Of a DNA stretch of 64,000 bases, positions 7,768-16,900 are shown piece by piece. Numbering within the stretch: position 1 is the stretch's first letter; every line of letters begins with the position of its first letter. The notes under the pieces are model-generated. The model saw only the letters and a program-made list of their open reading frames with translations, had not been told where the DNA came from and did no database searches. The stretch lies in the NCBI GenBank assembly GCA_903920455.1, contig CAIXLY010000007.1:87190-151189 (forward strand). Direction: 5' to 3'. The stretch comes from an uncultured bacterium. GTDB lineage: Bacteria; Bacteroidota; Bacteroidia; Chitinophagales; Chitinophagaceae. Made by a program: the position numbers and the translations under genes.

Positions 7768-9468
7768 TTAAACTACCTCGGTGATATTTTTTCGATCAAG
7801 CCCCAATATGCTGCCGCCATAAGCGAACACCAACACTGCAATAGCGCCGATGGCATTTAGCCACAACCAACCAATATCGGTAAAGGCATACATAGCGATA
7901 ACAACGATCTCGCCAAGAATGGCTGCATAAAAAACAGCCGTGCTGCCCACGCGTTTAAGATAGAAGGCAACAAGGAATATACCCAACATGACACCATAGA
8001 ACCATGAGCCCAAGACATTCACCGCTTCGATCAAGCTTCCAAGGCTGGTGGCAAATTGCGCAAATATGATACAGAAGACCCCCCAAAACAATGTGTAGAA
8101 TCTAGATAGCCTGAATTCCTCGGGTTCACTAGGATTAGCATTGATGTACTGCTTGTGAAAATCTATCAGCGTTGAGGAAGAGAGTGAGTTTAATGCGGCA
8201 GCAATACTTCCCCAAGCTGCAAGGAAAATAACAGCAATCAACAGTCCGACCAACCCCTTTGGCATATGGTCCATCACAAATCGGATGAAGATGTAGTTGG
8301 TATCGGTCTTTTCAACGGAGATACCAGACTGTTTCACCAATTGCTTTAATGCTGTTCTGAGCTGCTCCTCTTTTGCATTGATTTTCTTCAACGCATTCCT
8401 TACAACATTATCTTGACCTTGGTTCCAGTTGTTGAGCAACTCTTCTTTTTCAAGTGTAATTTGATGATGCTCTTTTTCAATAGCCAACACCTGGCCTCTA
8501 TAAGATGTTTGCTTGAGCTTATCAACAGCCAACTGATTAAAATATAATGGGGATGCATGAAATAAATAATAAACAAACACCAACACCCCAATCATTAAAA
8601 TAAAAAACTGCATTGGTATCTTGACAATGCCATTCATTAAAAGACCAATGCGGCTTTGCTTGATGGAGCTTGCCGTGAGATATCTACCCACCTGGCTTTG
8701 GTCTGTCCCGAAATAAGAAAGTGCAAGAAAAAAACCACCAATCAATCCACTAAAAATATTAAACCGATCATTCCAGTCAAATCCATGCTCAGTAACCCCC
8801 GTTGTAATGATGTTCATCTTTCCCATATCCCTACCGAGGTCAATTGCAGAAGTTAACCCAACACCATCAGGCAACATATCGAGAATCAAATAAGCAGCAA
8901 AGAACAATCCTGCAAAAATGATGATCAGTTGGAGTTGTTGGGTATACGCAACTGCCCTTGCACCACCGCTGATGCTGTAGAGGATAACAATACCTCCCAT
9001 GATTACATTGGTCAGGTAAATATTCCATCCCAAGACAGATGACATGATAATTGCGGGTGCATAAATGCTGATGCCCGTAGATAGCGCTCTGGACACCAAG
9101 AATACACCTGCAGTAAAGGTTCTTGTTCGCCTATCGAATCGCTTTTCCAAATATTCGTAGGCGGTATAAATATTGAGTTTAGTGAAGATTGGGATGAAGG
9201 TGATGGACAATACCACCATGGCCAATGGCAACCCAAAATAATATTGCACAAAGCGCATTCCATCTGTATAGGCTTGACCGGGACCAGAAAGAAAAGTTAT
9301 TGCACTGGTCTGTGTTCCAACTACACTCAACATCACCATGTACCAAGAAAGTTCTCTATTGCTACGATAATACCCGTTGATATCCTTGGTTGCCTTCCCC
9401 TTGTGGATGCCATATAGCACCACCAGCAGCAGGGTTAACAGCAATACAATCCAATCAATGAAGGCCAT
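7768..9468 (-). CDS. Sodium/solute symporter (SSS family)
   Basis: A 566-residue multi-pass inner-membrane transporter of the SSS family, expected to couple Na+ influx to solute uptake. The N-terminus reads IDWIVLLLTLLLVVLYG, and the family block RELSWYMVMLSVVGTQTSAITFLSGPGQAY covers the first helices and Na+ site region; GSWFYGVMLGIFLVAFYLKRVG follows late in the protein. About 95 residues (roughly 303-397) form a charged, probably helical insert rich in Lys, Glu and Gln between membrane segments, which PutP-like proteins lack. It is the last gene of an operon with a secreted PIG-L protein and two micro-proteins, starting four bases after the 34-residue gene. The substrate is unknown; the context suggests a product made by the PIG-L protein. 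Confidence 0.9.
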   Translation of the reverse strand: MAFIDWIVLLLTLLLVVLYGIHKGKATKDINGYYRSNRELSWYMVMLSVVGTQTSAITFLSGPGQAYTDGMRFVQYYFGLPLAMVVLSITFIPIFTKLNIYTAYEYLEKRFDRRTRTFTAGVFLVSRALSTGISIYAPAIIMSSVLGWNIYLTNVIMGGIVILYSISGGARAVAYTQQLQLIIIFAGLFFAAYLILDMLPDGVGLTSAIDLGRDMGKMNIITTGVTEHGFDWNDRFNIFSGLIGGFFLALSYFGTDQSQVGRYLTASSIKQSRIGLLMNGIVKIPMQFFILMIGVLVFVYYLFHASPLYFNQLAVDKLKQTSYRGQVLAIEKEHHQITLEKEELLNNWNQGQDNVVRNALKKINAKEEQLRTALKQLVKQSGISVEKTDTNYIFIRFVMDHMPKGLVGLLIAVIFLAAWGSIAAALNSLSSSTLIDFHKQYINANPSEPEEFRLSRFYTLFWGVFCIIFAQFATSLGSLIEAVNVLGSWFYGVMLGIFLVAFYLKRVGSTAVFYAAILGEIVVIAMYAFTDIGWLWLNAIGAIAVLVFAYGGSILGLDRKNITEVV

Positions 9469-9472
9469 GCGT

Positions 9473-9577
9473 TTATTTTGAAATCAAATAAAAGAAAATG
9501 ATCTCTGCAAACAACAACAAAATTACAAGAGCATACCAGTATGACCAGCACGGAAATATGGGTGGCTTTTCATCCAT
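9473..9577 (-). CDS. 34-residue membrane micro-protein preceding the symporter
   Basis: A 34-codon frame read directly from the sequence, from ATG at 9577 to TAA at 9473. The protein starts MDEKPPIFPCWSYWYALV, with a Pro/Trp/Tyr-rich head, and continues as a single membrane helix (about 14-33) ending LISK. It lies five bases after the 51-codon gene and four bases before the symporter ATG, so the genes are probably translationally coupled. The KPPIF-W-x2-WY head looks like small proteins I associate with SSS transporters in Bacteroidota; that association is from memory. A small transporter subunit is the likely role. Confidence 0.6.
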   Translation of the reverse strand: MDEKPPIFPCWSYWYALVILLLFAEIIFFYLISK

Positions 9578-9582
9578 ATTGG

Positions 9583-9738
9583 TCATCGCTTGTCGCGTTT
9601 ATATATAATTGCAGCAATAATTATTCCAATCAACAATCCCAATCCGATTTTCTTTCTCACTAGCGCAATCAGCAATCCAACCCCTATGCCCACCACCAAT
9701 GCAAAAACCGGTGAACGTTCTTTTCTATTTTGTTCCAT
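9583..9738 (-). CDS. 51-residue two-helix membrane micro-protein
   Basis: A 51-codon frame read directly from the sequence, from ATG at 9738 to TGA at 9583. The start overlaps the end of the PIG-L gene by 14 bases. The protein begins MEQNRKERSPV, has two hydrophobic segments (about 12-26 and 33-46) separated by RKK, and ends KRDKR. The high Gly/Ile/Leu/Val content and flanking positive charges predict a small hairpin in the inner membrane. It is positioned between the PIG-L and symporter genes of one operon; function is unknown. Confidence 0.55.
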   Translation of the reverse strand: MEQNRKERSPVFALVVGIGVGLLIALVRKKIGLGLLIGIIIAAIIYKRDKR

Positions 9739-12079
9739 TGATTTTTAAATTAGGATTTGAAATCAAATTCGCAAATAGCCTGAATGCTCCAGGAACACCA
9801 GCGGGGAGTTGACGAAAGAATACAAGTCCGGTGTAAATAAACCTGCCCTTTCCTTCCTTACAAACAATCAAACTTCCCTTTAGATCAGCCTCTCCCTTAT
9901 CATGCATGGCCAGTAATGGCTTATAATCTTTGTCAAAGGCATCTGCAAAGTAAATGCCACGCTCTTGAACCCATCCAGAAAAATCAGCTGAACTGATCTT
10001 ATTGGGATGGTTCATCAATGTATCTTTTTCATCAAGTATCATTACTGCTGCATCTTCATCAGTCACTCGTCCTCTGTTGATGTTGAATGGCTTTGGACCA
10101 ATGCCAGTACTTAGTGGGCCAACATAATTATTGGTGTTATACTGAACAACCATATTGCCACCATTTCTCACATAGTTCATGAGAATTTCATTTTTCCCTA
10201 TAAGCCATTCATGCACATTATAAGCCCTCACTCCCAATACGATGGCATCGTATTGAGAAATCTTTTCCTCATACACATCAGCCTTGCTCAATTCCGTCAC
10301 TTCATATCCCAGGAGCTTGATCATTTCAGGAAGCCTATCACCTGCACCAACAATGTATCCAATTTTTTTCCCAGTTGTTTTGATATCTGCTGAGATGACC
10401 AACCGATCTCCCTTTTTGAAATACACAATGCTTGGGATATGCTCATATTCAATTTTTCTCAACACCGGCAAGCCCGTTGCATTTTCAACTGCAGTAACAT
10501 GTTTGCTGGTCGCTGATTTCGAGGCAGCTTGATTGATCAGTACTGGAGTAGGCGCAACAGCAACCGTTTGTGCTGGCACTACAGAGACTGGATGAAAAAA
10601 TTCTCCTTTGGCAGGATCAACAACACGAAAATTGATTGGGAACTCGTAGGGGATAATTAAGCCAGCAATTAACAAGGAAGCCTTAACAATGAAACTTGGT
10701 TTGTTTTCTGGCATTCCGATCAAGCGTTGATCATTGACATTAAAATATCCTTTATTCATTTCATTAACCAACCAATAAGGTTGTGATAAAGTAGTTGGAG
10801 CCGGAACAGAAATTATTGAAGTCCAGTTGATATTTTTCTTAAGCACTAGCCCGACATCCCGCTTCTGCCCATTCACTTCAACAGCATCAAGCTTAACAGC
10901 CACAGTGGAACGGTTGATGATTGCCAGATTCAACTTCAAGCTATCGCCCAGTTTAACCAGCTGCCTATCCGACAACGCTTCAAAATGAATTCCAGCTGCC
11001 ATTTGAATTAATCCATCTACTTCGGCCATTTTAATCTTCTTCCAATACTCATCCTTTAAATTGGCCAGTTCTTTTTTTATTTCGATCAATGCGGGCAATG
11101 AAGCTGAAGGATCATTCATATTATATCCAGCAATCAACGCGTCAACCTTGGCAGCAATAGAAGTCCCGCCCTCAACTCTACCCCAACCATCAACAATATC
11201 ATCCATCAGGTCTTGCTTTGCCTTGTCACCCATAGTGTACAAAAAATATTCAGTTGAGCTGCCACGGGATGAAGCAGAGCCAAATCCCTGACTGCGGTGC
11301 TTACTTCTCCCTTCCGCTGATAGCTCTCCAATACTTTTACCAAGCAAAGGAAGATAGCCCCCGAGATCAATTTTAAGCTGGTCATCTGAGGTGGTATTTG
11401 TAGAACCAAAACTGTAGGTATTCCAAAGTATTCTCTTGGCTTGCCATGGACCAACTCCAAATGTAAACTGTTCTGTAAAACGGGTTGGGTCGGCTGCGGC
11501 GATGAATGCCTCTCTGGCAATCACTGCTGAAGCAGAATGATGTCCATGTCCTGCGCGGTTATCCTCCGGAAATCTTGTAACGATGATATCTGGACGAAAA
11601 TTACGAATCACCCAAACCGCATCAGCGAGTACTTTTTCCTTATCCCACAACATGAGCGCCTCTTCGGTGCTTTTACAGTAACCAAAATCATATGCCCTTG
11701 TAAAAAACTGCTCTGCACCATCTACCCTTCTTGCAGCGAGAAGCTCTTGCGTTCTGATCAGTCCCAACTCAACACCCTGCTCCTCTCCAATTAGGTTTTG
11801 TCCGCCATCGCCCCGCGTCATGGCCAGGTATCCTGTTCGATACTGCCTTTCCCTAGCCATGTAGGCAAGGAAACGCGTATTCTCATCATCGGGGTGTGCC
11901 GCAACATAAAGCACAGAACCCAGCACAGCTAGTTTTTTCATGCCATGCAGTATCTCACCACTGCTCATCTGATGAGTGGACTGAGATTGGACCAAACCCG
12001 AAAAGAAAAGCGAAAACATTACTGCTGGCAGTAAGGGTTTCAACAAACACTGGAATATGCTTGAACAAGATTTAACCAT
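9725..12079 (-). CDS. Secreted PIG-L family deacetylase with C-terminal GATase-like domain
   Basis: A 784-residue exported protein. A signal peptide occupies about residues 1-33 (ends VQSQS). The N-terminal PIG-L/LmbE domain carries the zinc motif AHPDDE (61-66), the family segment TRGDGGQNLIG, and a second metal-binding HGHH around residue 175. A middle region of about residues 350-500 looks like beta-sandwich domains. The C-terminal ~230 residues read like a class-I-amidotransferase-like flavodoxin fold (YDAIVLGVRAYN and NGGNMVVQYNTNN), without an obvious catalytic Cys. By family it removes an N-acyl group from a sugar or small conjugate in the periplasm. It heads the operon with the two micro-proteins and the symporter. 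The natural substrate is not predictable. Confidence 0.85.
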   Translation of the reverse strand: MVKSCSSIFQCLLKPLLPAVMFSLFFSGLVQSQSTHQMSSGEILHGMKKLAVLGSVLYVAAHPDDENTRFLAYMARERQYRTGYLAMTRGDGGQNLIGEEQGVELGLIRTQELLAARRVDGAEQFFTRAYDFGYCKSTEEALMLWDKEKVLADAVWVIRNFRPDIIVTRFPEDNRAGHGHHSASAVIAREAFIAAADPTRFTEQFTFGVGPWQAKRILWNTYSFGSTNTTSDDQLKIDLGGYLPLLGKSIGELSAEGRSKHRSQGFGSASSRGSSTEYFLYTMGDKAKQDLMDDIVDGWGRVEGGTSIAAKVDALIAGYNMNDPSASLPALIEIKKELANLKDEYWKKIKMAEVDGLIQMAAGIHFEALSDRQLVKLGDSLKLNLAIINRSTVAVKLDAVEVNGQKRDVGLVLKKNINWTSIISVPAPTTLSQPYWLVNEMNKGYFNVNDQRLIGMPENKPSFIVKASLLIAGLIIPYEFPINFRVVDPAKGEFFHPVSVVPAQTVAVAPTPVLINQAASKSATSKHVTAVENATGLPVLRKIEYEHIPSIVYFKKGDRLVISADIKTTGKKIGYIVGAGDRLPEMIKLLGYEVTELSKADVYEEKISQYDAIVLGVRAYNVHEWLIGKNEILMNYVRNGGNMVVQYNTNNYVGPLSTGIGPKPFNINRGRVTDEDAAVMILDEKDTLMNHPNKISSADFSGWVQERGIYFADAFDKDYKPLLAMHDKGEADLKGSLIVCKEGKGRFIYTGLVFFRQLPAGVPGAFRLFANLISNPNLKINGTK

Positions 12080-12168
12080 GGGAAATCATTCAATAATTTA
12101 TTTCGTTAAAAATAGCGAAATGAGCCGACTAGCATCCCACTCCAGAAGATTACTTTTAAAATCATCTT

Positions 12169-12176
12169 TATCTTTA
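12169..12176 (+). promoter_or_regulatory. Putative -7 box (TATCTTTA) of the ggt gene
   Basis: TATCTTTA matches TAnnTTTG except for the last base and ends four bases before the ATG at 12181, implying a very short or absent leader. The divergent PIG-L gene has a similar weak box, TATTTTTA, on the minus strand at 12107-12114. Confidence 0.3.
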
Positions 12177-12180
12177 ACCG

Positions 12181-13917
12181 ATGAAGCAACACATGACCTC
12201 GGGCAGCATAATCGCTTGCTTACTCGTCCATTTCCTTTTTATCTCATGCAGTTTTGCACAGTCAGACACCAGCATCAACCCATATCATTATTCCATTTCA
12301 AAAATAGCCAAGGGAAATCATGGCGCCGTTTCATCTGCCCACCCATTGGCAAGCATGGTTGGACTAGCGATACTCAAGCAAGGAGGCAATGCATTTGATG
12401 CTGCAATTGCAGTACAATTGGCCCTTGCCGTAGTATACCCCAATGCGGGAAATCTTGGCGGTGGAGGCTTTCTTGTGGCGCATACAAAATCAAGTAAATC
12501 GGTAGCCATAGACTTTAGAGAAAAAGCCCCAGGGAGCGCAACTAGAGATATGTACCTAGACTCACTAGGCAATCCATTGGTTGGGCTAAGTGAGGATGGG
12601 CCCCTTTCCAGTGGAGTGCCTGGTACGGTAGCCGGACTCTTCAGCACCCTGAGGTATGCATTGCTCCCGTTTCAGGATCTCATTCAACCCTCAATTGATT
12701 TGGCTGAAAAAGGATTTGCGATCACAGAATCTGAAGCAGAAACACTGAACAGCCATCAAGATGATTTCCGCAAATACAGTACAGAGACTACCGTCTTCAT
12801 TAAAAAAGAACCTTGGAAAGCTCATGACACCTTAATCCAGAAAGAACTTGCACAAACCCTGATTCGAATTCGAGAACATGGAATGAAAGATTTCTATCAA
12901 GGAGAAACTGCAAGACTAATTGTTGAAGAAATGAAAAGGGGCAATGGAAAAATATCAATGCAGGACCTTGCCAACTACAACGCAATAGAGAGAACCCCTA
13001 TGACATTCAAATACAAGGGACATCAGATCATTGGAATGCCCATGCCCAGCAGCGGTTCACTCTTAATGCTACAAATCATGAAGATAGTTGAAGATAGAGA
13101 CATAGGAAAGATGGGCTTTCAATCACCAGAAGCTGTTCAGTTGATGGTTGAAGCAGAACGAAGGGCTTTTGCAGACAGGGCGGAGTATATGGGAGATGCG
13201 GATTTCGTAAAAGTTCCGGTCAAAAAATTATCTGATGCTGGCTACATAAAAAACCGAATGAAAGACTATGTAACGGGGAAAGCAACTCCAAGTAATATTG
13301 TAAGCCCTGGAGATATTAACCCCGAATCTGAAGAAACCACTCACCTTTCTATTGCCGATCGCTATGGAAATGCAGTCAGTGTTACTACTACATTAAATGG
13401 ATTGTATGGCTCAAGAACAGTGGTTGGTGGTGCAGGATTTCTTTTAAACAACCAGATGGATGACTTCAGCATCAAACCTGGGGTGCCCAATATTTACGGG
13501 GCTATTGGCAAAGAGGCCAATGCCATTGCTCCTGGAAAACGAATGCTTAGTTCTATGTCGCCCACCATAGTGCTAAAAAACAATAAACCCTATCTCGTTG
13601 TTGGAACGCCAGGTGGCACAACCATCCCAACCACGGTGTTTCAGACCATCATCAACATCATAGAATTTCGTCAGTCAGCATTCGATGCAGTGAACAACCC
13701 AAAATTTCATCACCAATGGCTACCTGATCAAGTCTTGGTAGAAGAAGAAATTCCTTCGAAACTGATTAATTCACTCCATGCCATGGGATACAAAACCACA
13801 ACAACACCTGAAATTGGGAGAACTGAGTTAATCAAGATTAATTGGAAGGGTAAAAAAAGCGCCTCATTTGAGGCAATTGCAGATAAGCGTGGAGATGATC
13901 ATGCTGCTGCGTTTTAA
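12181..13917 (+). CDS. ggt: Gamma-glutamyltransferase (glutathione hydrolase)
   Basis: A 578-residue Ntn-hydrolase precursor that cleaves gamma-glutamyl bonds, for example in glutathione, in the periplasm. A signal peptide ends around SCSFAQ (residue 27). GGNAFDAAIAVQLALAVVYP and GNLGGGGFL mark the large-subunit start. The self-processing site is in EETTHLS: Thr386 would become the N-terminal nucleophile of the small subunit, followed by the usual NAVSVTTTLN, and later SSMSPTIV and VGTPGG (oxyanion and substrate-binding loops). Length and domain order are normal. It is followed by the TamB-like gene after about 60 bases, but a promoter-like box lies between. Confidence 0.95.
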   Translation: MKQHMTSGSIIACLLVHFLFISCSFAQSDTSINPYHYSISKIAKGNHGAVSSAHPLASMVGLAILKQGGNAFDAAIAVQLALAVVYPNAGNLGGGGFLVAHTKSSKSVAIDFREKAPGSATRDMYLDSLGNPLVGLSEDGPLSSGVPGTVAGLFSTLRYALLPFQDLIQPSIDLAEKGFAITESEAETLNSHQDDFRKYSTETTVFIKKEPWKAHDTLIQKELAQTLIRIREHGMKDFYQGETARLIVEEMKRGNGKISMQDLANYNAIERTPMTFKYKGHQIIGMPMPSSGSLLMLQIMKIVEDRDIGKMGFQSPEAVQLMVEAERRAFADRAEYMGDADFVKVPVKKLSDAGYIKNRMKDYVTGKATPSNIVSPGDINPESEETTHLSIADRYGNAVSVTTTLNGLYGSRTVVGGAGFLLNNQMDDFSIKPGVPNIYGAIGKEANAIAPGKRMLSSMSPTIVLKNNKPYLVVGTPGGTTIPTTVFQTIINIIEFRQSAFDAVNNPKFHHQWLPDQVLVEEEIPSKLINSLHAMGYKTTTTPEIGRTELIKINWKGKKSASFEAIADKRGDDHAAAF

Positions 13918-13954
13918 TACCTTTTAAGTGAAGGGTAATTAGGTGCCAACACGT

Positions 13955-13962
13955 TAACTTTA
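13955..13962 (+). promoter_or_regulatory. Putative -7 box (TAACTTTA) of the TamB-like gene
   Basis: TAACTTTA is one mismatch from TAnnTTTG. A transcript starting about six bases further would leave roughly a ten-base leader before the proposed CTG start at 13978. Confidence 0.35.
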
Positions 13963-13977
13963 CAACAAAATCATCAA

Positions 13978-16900
13978 CTGAAAAGAATCATCAACATAGC
14001 AGGTTATATCTTGGGGGGAATTATTATCCTTCTCCTCAGTATTTGGCTATTGATTCAATCAACCTTTATACAGACAAGGTTGGTACACTATGCAACGAGC
14101 CAACTCAGCAAAACACTAAAATCAGAAGTGAAAATCGGCTCAGTAGATTTTTCACCATTCAATAGATTTTATATCAATGATATTCTATTGAGGGATCAGG
14201 GAAAGGACACCCTTCTGTATGCAGGTGTCCTTAAAGTTAAAATTACCGAGTTGTTCTTTTTGAAGAAGGACATCACCCTTCACTATCTGGGATTAACAGA
14301 TGCAGTGATCAATACAAAACGAATAGACAGCATCTGGAACTATCAGTTTATTCTTGATGCATTGGGAACAGGCCAATCAAAAAAACAAGAATTGAAGCTT
14401 GACATCAAGGACCTTGAATTGCAAAATATTCGATACCGTACAATTGACCAATGGAGAGGAGAAGACCAAAGCATCATAGTGGGTGACTTATCACTCTCAG
14501 CTGAGGACATCGACCTTGGGAAAAAGATTGTTAGCATAAACAATATAAAACTAGATGGGGTGTTATTTGACATCAATCAATACACAGGCAACAGGCCCGA
14601 TTCATTAAGGCCAAAAAGAAACAAAGTAACTCCAGGAGAATTGCAATGGAACAAAAACCAGTGGCAGATTAGCTCAAAAAGTATTACGCTTAAAAACAGC
14701 AGATTCTCTAGCAATGTAAAAACAGAAAGAGCTCCTTTCCCATACTTTGACGGGCTCCATCTGAACTTTTCTGATATCAATGGAGAGATAAATGACGTAA
14801 AATTTGTAAATGATACCATCTCTGGAGACATACAATTAAGTACCAAAGAAAGAAGTGGATTTGAAGTAACCTCCCTCCAGGCAAAGATGCGCATGAGCCC
14901 AGTGATCATGGCATTTGACCAACTGAAAATTATTACCCCTTACAGCAGGATTGGGAATTCTTTTTCTATGGGCTACACTTCTTTCAACGACGATATGAAA
15001 GACTTTGTGACCAATGTCTTTTTAAAAGGCGATCTTAAAAATAGCAATGTAGACATCAGGGACATTGCCTTTTTTGCGCCTGCACTCAAGAATAAAAAAA
15101 TTAGCTTGGTGCTCAACGGAAAAGTAAATGGTACGGTGAGTGCCCTTAAAGCTGAAAACATTAAACTCGACTATGGAAACAATACATCCATTAAAGGAGA
15201 TCTTAGCATTACAGGCCTTCCCAATATAAACAAAACGACCTATAGCTTCAAGACTACATCAATGGTGTCCAGCATAGGAGATATCAAAAAGATTATCCCA
15301 ACACTAGAGAAGTCAATTGGATTAAACCTCAGTCCACTAGGAACTATAGGGTTCAAAGGCAATGTTACTTATCTAGGCAATGATATAAAGATTAACGGCA
15401 AACTCAATACTGCACTCGGATCTGCAAGCAGCAACTTGACTATCAAAAATAGTGGCAGCAAATTGCAGCGACTCATTGCCACAGGCAATATTGAAGGAAT
15501 ACATGCTGGTAAATTGTTGGCGATATCAACTCTTGGAAAGGTATCTGGAAAGTATGCTATCAGAGGAAAGGGACAGCGAGATGTTGAATTCAATGCGACA
15601 CTCAATGCCGTTGAATTTAATGCTTATGATTATGCCGGCGTAAACATCAAAGGGAATTTCACGAATAGAAATATAAAATCTCTTGTGAATATTGACGATC
15701 GAAACCTGAATGCCTCAATCTTAGCACAGGTTGACCTCAGCGGTAAGACTCCTAGAACCAGTATCGATACGCGTATTGTTTCGTCTGATTTGAAAGCATT
15801 GAAATTCACTAGCATGCCGCTGCAATTTTCCGGTAGCAGCAAAATTAATGTAGATGGCAGTACACTTGACAACATGATTGGCAGTGCTGAATTTGATCAA
15901 TTGTATGTTGGCCGTGAAAAACAAACCTATCAATTTGATAAGATTCTTGTAAAAGCCGAGAACGTAGGCCCCTATAGATCATTCTCTGTACAAGGCAATG
16001 ATATTGATGCAAGGATCAGAGGCCACTTTGACTTTGCTGAACTTTCTGCGACATTTAATCAATACTTCAGCAAATACTATCCACTCTACTTTAAAAAAAC
16101 TGCTCCTCCAAAAAGAGACCAAGACCTGTCGTTTAGTTTTGAGTTGAAAAATGCCACTTCGATTTTAAAGATACTAGACAATGGGATGAGCGGCATGAAT
16201 TATAGCAATATTGAAGGCAGTATCGACACCAGAAATAACCTCTTTAGTATTAATGCTACAATCCCTAAACTGATTTACAAGAAAGTAGCTGTGTTTGATT
16301 TTTCTTTTGATGCAGATGGTGATTCAGACAGTTTGAAAATGTTTTCAAAAGCCAGCTCCGTTGTTTTTAATGACAGTCTGTTTTTCCCAAACAACGAGAT
16401 CCACATACGCTCGGCCAAAGATGTATCACTTATTGATATCAAAACGATTTCGGACCAATCCCTTTATGGCGCAAACCTATCGGCAACCATCAACAACCTC
16501 AAAGATGGGATCAACATCCATTTTAATCGTTCTTCTCTCGTCTTTAACGACAAAACATGGAACATTGAAAAAGATGGTGATGTAATTATTAGCAAATCGC
16601 TTTTTGATGCAAAGAACTTCATGATAACTAACGGAAACCAAGCCATTAGCATCATCACCCTGCCACCAGAAGCAAACAGAAAGCAAACCATAATTTTAAG
16701 TTTGGATAAAGTAAACTTAGGAGACATACTTCCATTTGTCATTAAGCAGCCAAGGATTCAGGGTATCACTACAGGCGACATCACACTCGAAGATCCTTTC
16801 AAAAACCTAAAAATGTATCTTAATGCCCAAACCGACAAGACTAGGTTTGAGGAGGATTCCATTGGAATAACAACACTTAACGCCTTTTGGGATAGCAAAG

